Made by a program: the position numbers and the translations under genes
The notes under the pieces: model-generated
Seen by the model: only the letters and a program-made list of their open reading frames with translations
Told to the model about the DNA's origin: nothing
Databases searched by the model: none
Shown here: positions 18,189 through 26,770 of the stretch, one piece after another
Layout: every line of letters begins with the position of its first letter
Numbering within the stretch: the stretch's first letter is position 1
Origin: RDYZ01 sp964518905
GTDB lineage: Bacteria > Cyanobacteriota > Cyanobacteriia > Cyanobacteriales > Geitlerinemataceae
Assembly: GCA_964518905.1 (NCBI GenBank)
Contig: CAZFJL010000009.1
Coordinates: 29,171-93,170, forward strand
Reading direction: 5' to 3'
DNA length: 64,000 nt

Positions 18189-18668
18189 ATGAGTCGTTTT
18201 CCCTTTTCCCTCGATCAATTATCTGCCGCTATTCGTCGGACGCTAACCGTTGTCTGTGTCGGTCTCTGGGCGATCGCCGCTTGGGCGACGCCTGCGATCG
18301 CGATCGACAAATCGCCCGCCCCAGAAAACGCCCAGGTGTATTTCATCACCCCTGAGAATGGCGAAATCTTAGATCCCACCTTCGAGGTTAAATTTGGCCT
18401 GGTGGGTATGGGCATTGCTCCGGCGGGCGTCGATATCAAAAATACGGGTCATCATCATGTATTGATCGATCGCGCTGAACTTCCCGATTTTGACAAAGCG
18501 CTCCCCGCCGGTGACGACACCGTGCGTCACTTCGGTGGCGGCCAAACACAAACCGATCTAACCCTGTTGCCGGGAGAGCATACCCTACAGCTTGTCCTCG
18601 GTAATTATGCTCATGTGCCGCACGATCAGCCCGTCATCTCTGATCCGATTTCGGTGACGGTGAAGTGA
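18189..18668 (+). CDS. DUF4399-domain secreted protein
   Basis: 159 aa from ATG 18189. The open frame continues upstream into the MITE, but the signal peptide (IRRTLTVVCVGLWAIAAWATPAIA, residues 17-40, cut near AIA-ID) fixes this start. The mature domain has the DUF4399 hallmarks: VYFITPENGEILDPTFEVKFGL, NTGHHHVLID, HFGGGQTQTDLTLLPGEHTLQLVLGN and the HVPHDQPVISD end, given here as landmarks in order. The His-rich GHHHVLID suggests metal binding, but function is unknown. It probably has its own promoter, now next to the MITE at 17951-18076. Confidence 0.88.
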   Translation: MSRFPFSLDQLSAAIRRTLTVVCVGLWAIAAWATPAIAIDKSPAPENAQVYFITPENGEILDPTFEVKFGLVGMGIAPAGVDIKNTGHHHVLIDRAELPDFDKALPAGDDTVRHFGGGQTQTDLTLLPGEHTLQLVLGNYAHVPHDQPVISDPISVTVK

Positions 18669-18800
18669 CGAATACATCTGTGAACTTTGTCGATTGGGTT
18701 GAGCGATCGCGAAACCCAGCAAAATCGTGGTGAAGCTTGCAAATATTGGGTTTCGTCCCTCACTCCAGTCGACCATAACAATCTCTTAAACCTTGTTTAA

Positions 18801-20537
18801 ATGATTACAAGACAACGACCCGGTGTTGTTCTGTCCATCGGGTTAATGCTCATCCTAATCAGCATTGGAATCTCTAGCTATGGTGATTACGGAATCTCGT
18901 TTGATGAAAAAGTCGAGACTGAAATGGTCTTATGGCACTTGCAAAGTATTGGGAGCGATGGTGATTTCAGAGAAATTCCCTTTGACTTAGAATTTTATGG
19001 GACGTTTTTTAATGGGATTTCCATGTTGTTTTTCATGGCTCTCGAATCTTTGAGAACGTCATTTCCTCCAGTGGCTAGCTTGCTCGATCAAGGCTTAAGG
19101 AGTGAATCGATCTATTTGAACAAACACCTCTTTACCTTCCTGTTTAGCAGCTTGACATACTTAGGTGTCTCACTCTGTATTAAAGATCTCTTGAACTGGA
19201 AGCTAGCACCAGTCGGAATTCTATTTTTAGCTCTCACTCCACGCTTTTGGGGACATTCATTTTTCAATCCGAAGGATATTCCTTTTGCCGCTCTATTTAT
19301 TTTAGTGAGTTATTTTGGTGCGCAATGGATCGCCCAAATTGTCAAGAGCATTTACTCTGAAAATCTCAACATCAAACAGGATTATAAGCTACTATTTGGG
19401 GCTGTATTTTTTGGTGTTATCGCTGGTTTATTAAGTTGTATTCGGATCGGAGGATTTATCGTTATTGGGTTTAGCCTTATCACGATTATGGGAGTGTTAA
19501 CCGTCAATCGCTTGCAGTCTAATGACGATTTATCCAAAATTCCCCAAGAACCTTTAGCCTCTTTCCTCAATCCCAAAACATTCATAAGTTTGATTGTCTT
19601 AGGATTCGTCGTCGTCATCACCTGGTTCGTGATTGTGATTGGACTAACTCCAGCGGCTTGGTCTAATCCTTTGGGTTGGTTACTGGCGGCTATAAACTAT
19701 ATGGCTAATCATTCCTGGCCGGGTCGTACGTTGACCTTAGGGATGGCCTTACCCGCTCAACCACCCTGGTTTTATTTGCCTGTTTGGTTTGGTGTGACTG
19801 TTCCTTTAATGACTTTGACCTTCTCGGTTATTGGCCTTTGGGAATCGTGGACTCAATTCACATCACAGCAAATAAAAAATCAGAGTTTAATTGCTTGGTT
19901 GACGCTTCAGTGCTTCGTTTTCCCAATCATCGTGGTCCTCAAAAAAACAACAATTTATGATGCGGAACGACAATTTTTGTTCGTCATACCTGCGCTGATC
20001 GTATTTGCGGTAATTGGCTTTAACAAGCTCCTTAACGTAATAAATTCTCGTGCTTGGTACGTTGCCTGCATTACCTTAACAATTGTTGTTTACAGCACTG
20101 TCATGGCAGACATGAAAAGCCTACATCCCTATGAGCAGATTTACTTCAATTCCCTTGCTCGGATTGTAGGGATTGATCGAAAATTCGAGACGGATTATTG
20201 GATCACGAGTGGCCGAGAAGCGATGTATTGGATTGGAGAACAAGCAGAGACCACAAAGTCGGTATATGCCGTTTTTCCGCATATTGTTGAACCTTCGGCA
20301 AAGCCGGGAGTCAGCATTCAGGGTGTTCCACCAACCATCCTCGATTTCCCGGCAACGGATTACCCCCGACCCTTTTACTTTCTCGCCTATCCTCGTGTGA
20401 TGCTCTATTCCAGCTCGGGCGAGGCGGTGACCCCTCACCCTCATGATCTTTTGCCGGGGTGTGAAAATGTGTTTCAAGTTGAGCGCACGATCGGCACAGA
20501 AACGATTCCGCTCACTCAAGTTAAAAAGTGTGAATAA
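18801..20537 (+). CDS. Multi-pass membrane protein, GT-C/GT39-like glycosyltransferase candidate
   Basis: 578 aa with about 10-12 predicted TM segments. After TM1 comes an acidic loop, YGDYGISFDEKVETE (about 27-41), which fits the catalytic Asp/Glu position of GT-C polyprenyl-sugar transferases (ArnT/PMT superfamily). PRFWGHSFFNPKDIPFAA (about 150-167) is a loop motif found in that group. The C-terminal 120 residues are soluble. Likely role: transfer of a sugar from a lipid carrier to a lipid or protein in the periplasm; donor and acceptor are unknown. The gene is AT-richer than its surroundings. Confidence 0.65.
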   Translation: MITRQRPGVVLSIGLMLILISIGISSYGDYGISFDEKVETEMVLWHLQSIGSDGDFREIPFDLEFYGTFFNGISMLFFMALESLRTSFPPVASLLDQGLRSESIYLNKHLFTFLFSSLTYLGVSLCIKDLLNWKLAPVGILFLALTPRFWGHSFFNPKDIPFAALFILVSYFGAQWIAQIVKSIYSENLNIKQDYKLLFGAVFFGVIAGLLSCIRIGGFIVIGFSLITIMGVLTVNRLQSNDDLSKIPQEPLASFLNPKTFISLIVLGFVVVITWFVIVIGLTPAAWSNPLGWLLAAINYMANHSWPGRTLTLGMALPAQPPWFYLPVWFGVTVPLMTLTFSVIGLWESWTQFTSQQIKNQSLIAWLTLQCFVFPIIVVLKKTTIYDAERQFLFVIPALIVFAVIGFNKLLNVINSRAWYVACITLTIVVYSTVMADMKSLHPYEQIYFNSLARIVGIDRKFETDYWITSGREAMYWIGEQAETTKSVYAVFPHIVEPSAKPGVSIQGVPPTILDFPATDYPRPFYFLAYPRVMLYSSSGEAVTPHPHDLLPGCENVFQVERTIGTETIPLTQVKKCE

Positions 20538-20690
20538 AGCTTTGGGCTTTGGTCACAGTCAGGGATCTGAGGCATAACTTGGGGATTGTAGAGTTATCGA
20601 TCAAACGAAAGTCGTAGGGATGAGACGATAGGCTAAAGCCCGCATTTGCTATACTTCAAGGCAAAACCAACCCGCTCACCCCCCTTTTTC

Positions 20691-21566
20691 GTGGCACACG
20701 CTTCTTCCAATTGGCAACACGTCCTAATTCAGACGTTAGAACGGCTTCTGCTCCCTGCCGCTTCTGGAAACAGTGTGAGCAAAACTCAACTTAAGTCACG
20801 GAGCAATCGCCGTGGCGATCGCACCCAACGCAATGCCCTGCTAATCTCCGGTGGCTGGTGGTTGGCGCTAGCCTTTGCGATCGTCCTGATGCTCTGGCAT
20901 CCCGATTTACTGCTCGCGACGCTGGCCGGATCGGGGACAATGTTGGGCGTGTATCTGGCGGCGACCTCGGGCAAAACGATCGACTGGGTGGCGATGTCGC
21001 GTCTCGGCGATCGCCTGCGTCAGCCGGTGTTGCTGGCGATCGGAGCCGGGGCGATCGTCTCGCTGCTGGTGTACGTCAGTTTGGCGGTGTGGGGCGCGAC
21101 GGAAAATCACTGGGTGGCGAGCGGTTTGATTGGCCAAGGCGCGGCGACGTTGGCGGTGTTGGTGTTGCTGGTGTGGCAAACGTTAACCCGGCTGACAGGG
21201 CGCGATCGCGTGGATTTAACGCCGATGTTGCTGCAAGTGGCGGATGACAATGGCCTGAAGCGGACGATCGCGATTCGTCAGATCGGCCAGTGGATCGAGC
21301 AACGCCGCCTCGATCGCGCTGAATGTAAATCCGTCGCGGCCTGTTTGCAATATCTGCTCGGACGCGAAACCGATGGCGCGATTCGCGATGCCGCGCTTGA
21401 TGTGTTGCAGCAGGTTCAGCTTATGCAAGCGATCCGTGACCCGCAAGTTCGCGATCGCTCCGGTTCGCCCCACGCCCTCGATATGGCCAGCGGTGAACCG
21501 ATCGCCTTTTCGCATTCACACCAAAACTCAGACCAAACCCAACGCGACGCGCACGTTTCGCGTTAG
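20691..21566 (+). CDS. Conserved cyanobacterial membrane protein with Arm-like C-terminus
   Basis: 291 aa if started at GTG 20691 (ORF open from TTG 20646). Residues about 45-150 hold four hydrophobic segments (LISGGWWLALAFAIVLML, LLATLAGSGTMLGVYLAA, VLLAIGAGAIVSLLVYVS, GAATLAVLVLLVWQ). The soluble C-terminal part has helical repeats (GLKRTIAIRQIGQWIEQRRLD; AIRDAALDVLQQVQLMQAI) reminiscent of armadillo/HEAT folds. I do not know a function. It ends 40 bp before the RNase D-like gene, so the two may be cotranscribed. Confidence 0.7.
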   Translation: MAHASSNWQHVLIQTLERLLLPAASGNSVSKTQLKSRSNRRGDRTQRNALLISGGWWLALAFAIVLMLWHPDLLLATLAGSGTMLGVYLAATSGKTIDWVAMSRLGDRLRQPVLLAIGAGAIVSLLVYVSLAVWGATENHWVASGLIGQGAATLAVLVLLVWQTLTRLTGRDRVDLTPMLLQVADDNGLKRTIAIRQIGQWIEQRRLDRAECKSVAACLQYLLGRETDGAIRDAALDVLQQVQLMQAIRDPQVRDRSGSPHALDMASGEPIAFSHSHQNSDQTQRDAHVSR

Positions 21567-21605
21567 CATTCGTCGAGATTTACCGCACTCCGGACTCGAC
21601 CTGAT

Positions 21606-22235
21606 ATGACAGTTCTCCCGATCGACGTTTTCGACCGCGACCTTTCGACGGATTCCCTCGATCGCTACCTCCAGGCCAGCGATATTGCCGTGGATACGGA
21701 AACGATGGGGCTAAATCCTCTCCGAGATCGGCTCTGTCTGGTGCAGCTTTGCGACCCGGAGGGGTATACCAGCGTCGTCCGGATTGAACGCGGCCAAACC
21801 TCAGCTCCGAACCTGAAGCAACTCCTCGAAGCAAGCCACAGCACCAAGATTTTTCACTTCGCCCGGTTTGATCTGGCCACCCTGCGCCACCACCTCGGGA
21901 TCTACGTCGCGCCGATGTTTTGCACCAAGGTCGCGAGCAAATTGGCGCGGACGTATACCGATCGCCACGGCCTGAAATCCCTCGTTAGCGAACTGGCGGG
22001 CATCGAACTCGATAAAACCGCCCAAAGCTCCGATTGGGGCAACGCGCATCACCTCACGAATGAGCAACTGAGCTATGCCGCCAACGATGTGCGCTACCTC
22101 GTCGGCGTCAAGCAAACCCTCGTCACTATGCTCGATCGCGAGGAGCGCCTCGAACTATTGACCCAGTGTTTTGACATCATTCCAACGCTTGTGACACTCG
22201 ATTTATTGCAATACAACTGCATCTTTACTCACTAA
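21606..22235 (+). CDS. RNase D-like 3'-5' exonuclease (DEDDy family)
   Basis: 209 aa, a single exonuclease domain without the HRDC domains of E. coli RNase D. The DEDDy catalytic residues are visible: Asp/Glu in AVDTETMGL (about 30-36), Asp in FHFARFDLATLRHH (about 80-93), and Tyr/Asp in LSYAANDVRYLVGVK (about 155-169). It probably trims the 3' ends of structured RNAs such as tRNA precursors. The short form is common in cyanobacteria. It is transcribed with the upstream membrane protein and followed 275 bp later by devC. Confidence 0.92.
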   Translation: MTVLPIDVFDRDLSTDSLDRYLQASDIAVDTETMGLNPLRDRLCLVQLCDPEGYTSVVRIERGQTSAPNLKQLLEASHSTKIFHFARFDLATLRHHLGIYVAPMFCTKVASKLARTYTDRHGLKSLVSELAGIELDKTAQSSDWGNAHHLTNEQLSYAANDVRYLVGVKQTLVTMLDREERLELLTQCFDIIPTLVTLDLLQYNCIFTH

Positions 22236-22417
22236 GCGGGCGGTAGCGTGAGACTAAAGCTGATCTCTTTTGTCTCACCTTTTAATCTGAAAAACGAGTA
22301 ATCAGCCGACGTGTTCAAGGCCATCCGGTACAATTCTTGTAACTTTTGTTTACATAAATCGACCTGATTCTCTGCGTTTAACCAGTCCAAATCATCCGCA
22401 GAGTCCGCATTGTCCAC
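22232..22417 (-). CDS. Small hypothetical protein (61 aa), tentative
   Basis: The ORF overlaps the RNase D-like stop by 4 bp on the opposite strand. It starts with GTG. The sequence has an amphipathic helix (VDLCKQKLQELYRMALNTS) followed by a strand-like tail (KEISFSLTLPPA) and looks more protein-like than the antisense shadows around it. There is no recognised family and no clear RBS. It could also be a remnant of a longer gene. Confidence 0.35.
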   Translation of the reverse strand: MDNADSADDLDWLNAENQVDLCKQKLQELYRMALNTSADYSFFRLKGETKEISFSLTLPPA

Positions 22418-22509
22418 AATTGCGCCAACTTGTTAGTGTGTCTCGGACTATTTCGCTGAACGCTGAACGCTGAACTCGGATAAATCTACCCCTCGCTTTT
22501 CCCTGGCTT

Positions 22510-23760
22510 ATGGCTTCCCTCGCGCGTAAGAACCTACTCGAAGATATCCCGCGTTTTCTCGTCGCCCAGGCGGGCATCATGTTCGCTGTGGTGTTGGTGA
22601 CGGTTCAGTTGGGGATTTTTCGCGGATTTTTGCGATCGACGGCGCTGATTGTCGATAAAGCGGAAGCGGATTTGTGGGTGTCCTCGGAGGACATGGTGTA
22701 TTTCGAGCTGACGCCGTCGATTCCAGCGGAGTCGATGTTTTTGATTGGGGATATCGAAGGGGTGACCCTCACGGAACCGCTGTTGCTGCCGTCGGCTCAG
22801 TGGCATAGCGCAGGCGGTCAAATCGCACCGCTCAAAATTATTGGCTTTAATCCCGATGGTGTTCTGTTCCAGCCCTGGAATGTGAGGGAAGGCGAGATTG
22901 AAACGCTCAATACGCCCTACACCGTGTTTATTGATCAGTCGAATAAAAAATCGCTGGATGTTCAGGCGGTGGATGATTTGACTGAGATTAACTCGATCCC
23001 GTCCAAGGTGGTGGGCTTTACGGAGGGGACACAGTCGATCGCATCGAGTGCCTTCGCCTTCACCTCGATCGAGTCGGCCTTGTCCTACAGCACATCGACG
23101 TTTAAGACCTCGATGTCGTGTCTATCCGACGCCGATGGCAATCTGAACTGTGATCGTGTCGCCCGTCGCTTGCCCCCGGAAGAGTGGGACAACAATCAAA
23201 GTAATGTCCGATCGCTCGAAGCTTCGGATGGGATCACCCATATTCTGGTCAAGCTGGACGACACCGCCGATCTCGAAACCGTCCGCGCGGCGATCGAGGC
23301 TCAAGTTTCCAATGTTCGCGCGTTGACTCCGGATCAGGTGGCCGAACGAACCCGATCCTATTGGCGCGATCGGACCGGTATCGGTTTCATTTTGGGCATG
23401 GGCGCAGGTCTGGGGGTCGTGGTCGGCATCGTCATCGTCAGTCAAATTTTGTACTCCTCGGTATCAGACCACATCAAAGAATTTGGCACACTGAAGGCGA
23501 TGGGAGCCTCGGACTTGATGCTGTACGGTGTGGTGGTCGAGCAATCGCTCTGGATGGCGGTCACGGGCTATGCTCCCGGAACGCTACTGTGCTTTGCCAT
23601 CAGCAAATGGACGGCCTCCTCCATGGGGATTGTCATCCTCATGACGCCGATCAGTTCGGTCGTGGTGTTGGGGATCACCTTGGCGATGTGTGTCGGGTCG
23701 GCCTTTTTTGCGATCCAAAAGGTGACACGGGTCGATCCGGCGATCGTCTTCAAAGCCTAG
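22510..23760 (+). CDS. devC: DevC-type ABC transporter permease
   Basis: 416 aa with the DevC/MacB topology: one TM near the N-terminus (FLVAQAGIMFAVVLVTVQLGIF is split over residues 15-37), a large periplasmic domain (about 45-275), then three C-terminal TMs in an FtsX-like domain (GIGFILGMGAGLGVVVG; KEFGTLKAMGASDLMLYGVV; IVILMTPISSVVVLGITLAM). In heterocyst-forming strains DevBCA exports glycolipids; non-heterocystous strains have many DevBCA-type exporters of lipids or other compounds. The MacB-like mechanochemical action is inferred from the family. The partner ATPase follows 191 bp downstream; no DevB (membrane fusion protein) gene is adjacent. Confidence 0.88.
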   Translation: MASLARKNLLEDIPRFLVAQAGIMFAVVLVTVQLGIFRGFLRSTALIVDKAEADLWVSSEDMVYFELTPSIPAESMFLIGDIEGVTLTEPLLLPSAQWHSAGGQIAPLKIIGFNPDGVLFQPWNVREGEIETLNTPYTVFIDQSNKKSLDVQAVDDLTEINSIPSKVVGFTEGTQSIASSAFAFTSIESALSYSTSTFKTSMSCLSDADGNLNCDRVARRLPPEEWDNNQSNVRSLEASDGITHILVKLDDTADLETVRAAIEAQVSNVRALTPDQVAERTRSYWRDRTGIGFILGMGAGLGVVVGIVIVSQILYSSVSDHIKEFGTLKAMGASDLMLYGVVVEQSLWMAVTGYAPGTLLCFAISKWTASSMGIVILMTPISSVVVLGITLAMCVGSAFFAIQKVTRVDPAIVFKA

Positions 23761-23951
23761 ATCACCCTGCGATCAAAACGATTGTGTTCCTCTCGACACG
23801 GCGTTTGCCCAAACTCAATCGATACAATGCTAAATATCAAAACTTCAAAACTTCAAAACTAAGCTTAAAATCGCCCGTAGACGCCGCCTTTGATCCGTTT
23901 TGACCGCGCCTTGCACATTGATTAATTAACCTATCGTTCAGCGTACCGATC

Positions 23952-24728
23952 GTGACTCTACTAAACGCTTCTCTCGTCCGTAATCTGACCGTTCCCTTCG
24001 TCGGTCACGGGTCGATCACGACGCAACAGACGATCGTCGCCCACGGGGTCGAGATGTCCTATCAGCTCGGTGAGCAGCAGGTTCCGGTTTTGAAAGACGT
24101 TAACTTGAGCGTCAAAAGCGGCAATATCAAACTGTTGATGGGGCCGTCCGGTTCCGGTAAAACGACGTTACTATCGATTTTGGCTGGTTTGCTGTCACCG
24201 ACGGGCGGAGACGTGGAGTTACTGGGGCAAAACATCACCAAGCTTTCCCGCGCTCAACTCTCGCGCTTCCGCCTCGAACATATCGGCTTTATTTTTCAAG
24301 GCTTTAACCTCTTTCCCGCGCTGACGGCGATCGAGAATGTCGAACTGGCGCTGGATCTACGGGGAATTCGCGGCCAGGTTGCCCGCGATCGATCGCGAGA
24401 CATGCTCGAACACGTCGGCCTCGGCGACAAAATCGACCACCACCCGCGCGACCTCTCCGGTGGACAAAAACAGCGAGTGGCGATCGCCCGCGCTCTCGTC
24501 GCCCACCCCAAAATCGTGATGGCTGACGAGCCGACCGCTGCCCTTGATTCCCATAGTGGCCATGCCGTGATGGAACTCCTACGCAAGCTTGCGAAAGATG
24601 ACGGCGTCACGGTGTTGATGGTGACTCACGATCCGCGCATTGTGGACATCGCGGATAGCACCATTTGTCTAGAAGATGGCGAAATTCAAGCCACATCCGT
24701 GTGTGTTCCGACGTCCCCGCCGGTCTAG
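23952..24728 (+). CDS. devA: DevA-type ABC transporter ATP-binding protein
   Basis: 258 aa from GTG 23952; the first about 28 residues are not conserved-looking, but no better start is seen. Nucleotide-binding motifs: Walker A GPSGSGKTTL (about 64-73), Q-loop FIFQGFNLFPALT, signature LSGGQKQRVAIARAL, Walker B IVMADEPTAALD and switch His VTHDPRIVD. It belongs to the MacB/LolD-like ATPases that drive DevC. Its neighbour devC supplies the membrane part. In typical devBCA operons devB comes first; here it is missing, so the adaptor must be encoded elsewhere. Confidence 0.9.
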   Translation: MTLLNASLVRNLTVPFVGHGSITTQQTIVAHGVEMSYQLGEQQVPVLKDVNLSVKSGNIKLLMGPSGSGKTTLLSILAGLLSPTGGDVELLGQNITKLSRAQLSRFRLEHIGFIFQGFNLFPALTAIENVELALDLRGIRGQVARDRSRDMLEHVGLGDKIDHHPRDLSGGQKQRVAIARALVAHPKIVMADEPTAALDSHSGHAVMELLRKLAKDDGVTVLMVTHDPRIVDIADSTICLEDGEIQATSVCVPTSPPV

Positions 24729-24796
24729 TTTTTTCGGTTGGAATGGCTGCTAAAGATAATTAAACGTGAGTTCGGGATAAGAAACCTTTGCGTTCA

Positions 24797-24902
24797 GGGC
24801 TTTTCCCTCACCCTAAATCCCCAGAGCGGGAGAGGGACTTTGAGCTGTAAATCTGGCTCCCCTTCTCCCGTTCTGGGAGAAGGGGCTGGGGGATGAGGGG
24901 CA
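24797..24902. repeat. Palindromic GC-rich dispersed repeat
   Basis: Inverted arms CCCTCACCCTAAATCCCC and GGGGCTGGGGGATGAGGGG enclose a second hairpin (CCCCTTCTCCCG/TGGGAGAAGGGG). This type of CTCTCCC-rich palindrome is common in intergenic regions of many cyanobacteria. It is non-coding and lies between the convergent devA and phospholipase-D-like genes, where it might also act as a transcription barrier. Confidence 0.7.
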
Positions 24903-24974
24903 ATTTGCATAAACGGGATGCTCCCATCTCCAAGGTCTCGCTCTTGGCGATCGAGACAGTTGAGTCTGTTCGGA

Positions 24975-26507
24975 TCATTCAGGTGCGGCCAACATCGGGC
25001 AAGATTGCGCGGCGGCAGCGACCCGATCGGCGATGCGTTCCGTGAGTCCGAGCCGTGCGGTGCGATAGAGCCGTTCAAATTCTCGCTCAAAGTGAGCCGT
25101 CACCGTCGGATTTTGGATCGCCACGAGCAATTCATCGTTATTGCGGTTCGCGGCTTCGGACCAGTTATGAGAACCGGTGATCACGAGCCGATCGTCGATC
25201 GTTGCGAATTTGTGGTGCAGCACGTCGCCTGGAGTCAGGTCGGGGGTTCCCACACTGGCGATCGGGCGTGACCAGGGCGCATTACCGGGCTCGATCGCGC
25301 AGGCTTTATTCGGTAGCGCGACACCGGCTAGATCCAGCGCTTCGGAATAATCCCGAAAGGCAAATTGTGGATCGATTAAGGCGCGAACTTCAGCACCATC
25401 GGCATGGCGAGCTTGCAGAGCATCGGCGATTTCCTGAGTAGAAAAGACGAATAGCGCCAGGTCGATATTTCGCGCGGCACGTCCGATCGCAGCGGTGATC
25501 AAACCATTGGTCGTGGCGGCAAATGGAACACGGCTCGATGACGGCGAAAAGCGCACCGACACCAACGAATCGCCGATCGTGACGTTGGCGATCGCCCGCT
25601 CATCTTTTTTCACGCCAAAGCGACTATCGGTCGCGCCGCCTACCCCGTCGCCCCACATCTGCTCAAACTCGCGATCCAGCAGCGCCGTAAATTCGGGACT
25701 CTCGATCGCCAGCAAATTATTCGCATTGCCGCGACTGCTCAGGTCAGATAGATCGCCATGAGTGCCCGACGGCGTGAAATTCGCCGAGGTGACGATCGCC
25801 CGCTGACCGTCGATCGCCACAAACTTATGGTGCATCAGGCCGCTACCCTTCGAGCCGTCGGCGGTATCGTCAATCAGCGGAATTCCCGCCGATCGCAGCA
25901 TCGCGATCGCGTCACGCTGTCCGATCTCGGCGGGCGTCACGTTGCCATCGGCGTCGAGGTCAATCAATTGCGTTAAGTCGTCGTAGCGCGATCGGGCGCG
26001 ATCGTCGAGCTGCGCTTGCTTCGCGTTCAGATCCGCCCAGGACTGGTTATAGGAATTTTCAATAATTACGCGCACCGTGACGCCCGATCGATGGCGATCA
26101 ATCAAAGCGGCTGCAATTTCAGGTAGGCGAAATTCTTGCACCGCGAGATTGATACGGGTTTGAGCGCTGGCGATCGCGGCGACGATTTCAGCTTCGAGGT
26201 TATCGCCGGGGCGTTCGATCTGGCGATAGGGATCGGTGTAGCGTTGGGCTTCGTTGTGGTTGAAGTAGGCGCGGATGTCGGGATCTTGGGGGAGCGGTTC
26301 GAGGCGGGGAGCACGTGCCGTTTCTGTATCAGTCTTGGAGGGATTCGCAGGCTGACACGCGACGGTGAATAGTGCCGCCAGGATCGTCAGACATCGAGAT
26401 AGCGTCCTCTGGCGTTGACGGTGTCGCGAGTGTGTCCTTGGCGGGGATTGAATGGTGGATTGCAGTATCAGCCGCATTATTTCTAGCCTGTGTTGTTTGA
26501 TCGACAT
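24975..26507 (-). CDS. Phospholipase D-like nuclease/phospholipase, putative lipoprotein with EF-hand loop
   Basis: 510 aa. A hydrophobic stretch ending LFTVAC (Cys51) fits a lipobox, although the basic N-terminal extension is long; translation may start at Met11. Two HKD motifs make a complete active site: HHKFVAIDG (His226, Lys228, Asp233) and LHHKFATIDD near residue 430, each followed by the GS/N element (TSANFTPSG; TGSHNWSEA). Between strands of the first half sits a canonical 12-residue EF-hand loop (Asp183-Glu194, DLDADGNVTPAE), which suggests calcium control. Substrate is either phospholipid or nucleic acid; undecided. Convergent with devA. Confidence 0.88.
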   Translation of the reverse strand: MSIKQHRLEIMRLILQSTIQSPPRTHSRHRQRQRTLSRCLTILAALFTVACQPANPSKTDTETARAPRLEPLPQDPDIRAYFNHNEAQRYTDPYRQIERPGDNLEAEIVAAIASAQTRINLAVQEFRLPEIAAALIDRHRSGVTVRVIIENSYNQSWADLNAKQAQLDDRARSRYDDLTQLIDLDADGNVTPAEIGQRDAIAMLRSAGIPLIDDTADGSKGSGLMHHKFVAIDGQRAIVTSANFTPSGTHGDLSDLSSRGNANNLLAIESPEFTALLDREFEQMWGDGVGGATDSRFGVKKDERAIANVTIGDSLVSVRFSPSSSRVPFAATTNGLITAAIGRAARNIDLALFVFSTQEIADALQARHADGAEVRALIDPQFAFRDYSEALDLAGVALPNKACAIEPGNAPWSRPIASVGTPDLTPGDVLHHKFATIDDRLVITGSHNWSEAANRNNDELLVAIQNPTVTAHFEREFERLYRTARLGLTERIADRVAAAAQSCPMLAAPE

Positions 26508-26536
26508 CTCGGAACTTCCATAGCAGCGCTTAAACC

Positions 26537-26588
26537 ACGTAGCTCAACCATCCCGGTTACAGGCAAGCTAGAAGCTTGTGTTACGCAT
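26537..26588 (-). repeat. Dispersed repeat family 'CAAGCTTCTAGCTTG', copy 1
   Basis: Non-coding repeat also found at 44010-44060, 54869-54924 and 62417-62459. The core is GCGTARCRCAAGCTTCTAGC, followed by CTTG, a spacer and (C)AACC..GATGGTTGAG(C/T)TAC. Located in the leader between the phospholipase-D-like gene and the ndhD1 terminator. Confidence 0.7.
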
Positions 26589-26668
26589 CGTATCCATGAA
26601 TTAGCTTGGCCTACTTGTATCGCCAGTAGAGAGAAAAATCGATGGCCTTAAGCTAGCCGCGATCGACG

Positions 26669-26713
26669 TTTAAAACAATAAACCTCGCGACAGAATTCAC
26701 TGTGGCGAGGTTT
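26669..26713 (-). terminator. Terminator of ndhD1
   Basis: A perfect 9-bp stem AAACCTCGC (26680-26688) with GCGAGGTTT (26705-26713). On the minus strand it is followed by TTATTGTTTT. Positioned about 60 bp past the ndhD1 stop. Confidence 0.75.
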
Positions 26714-26770
26714 GCTGTGATCAGGCTGTTCAACAAGAAAGATGAATGCAGACCGATCGCGGAGATTTGC

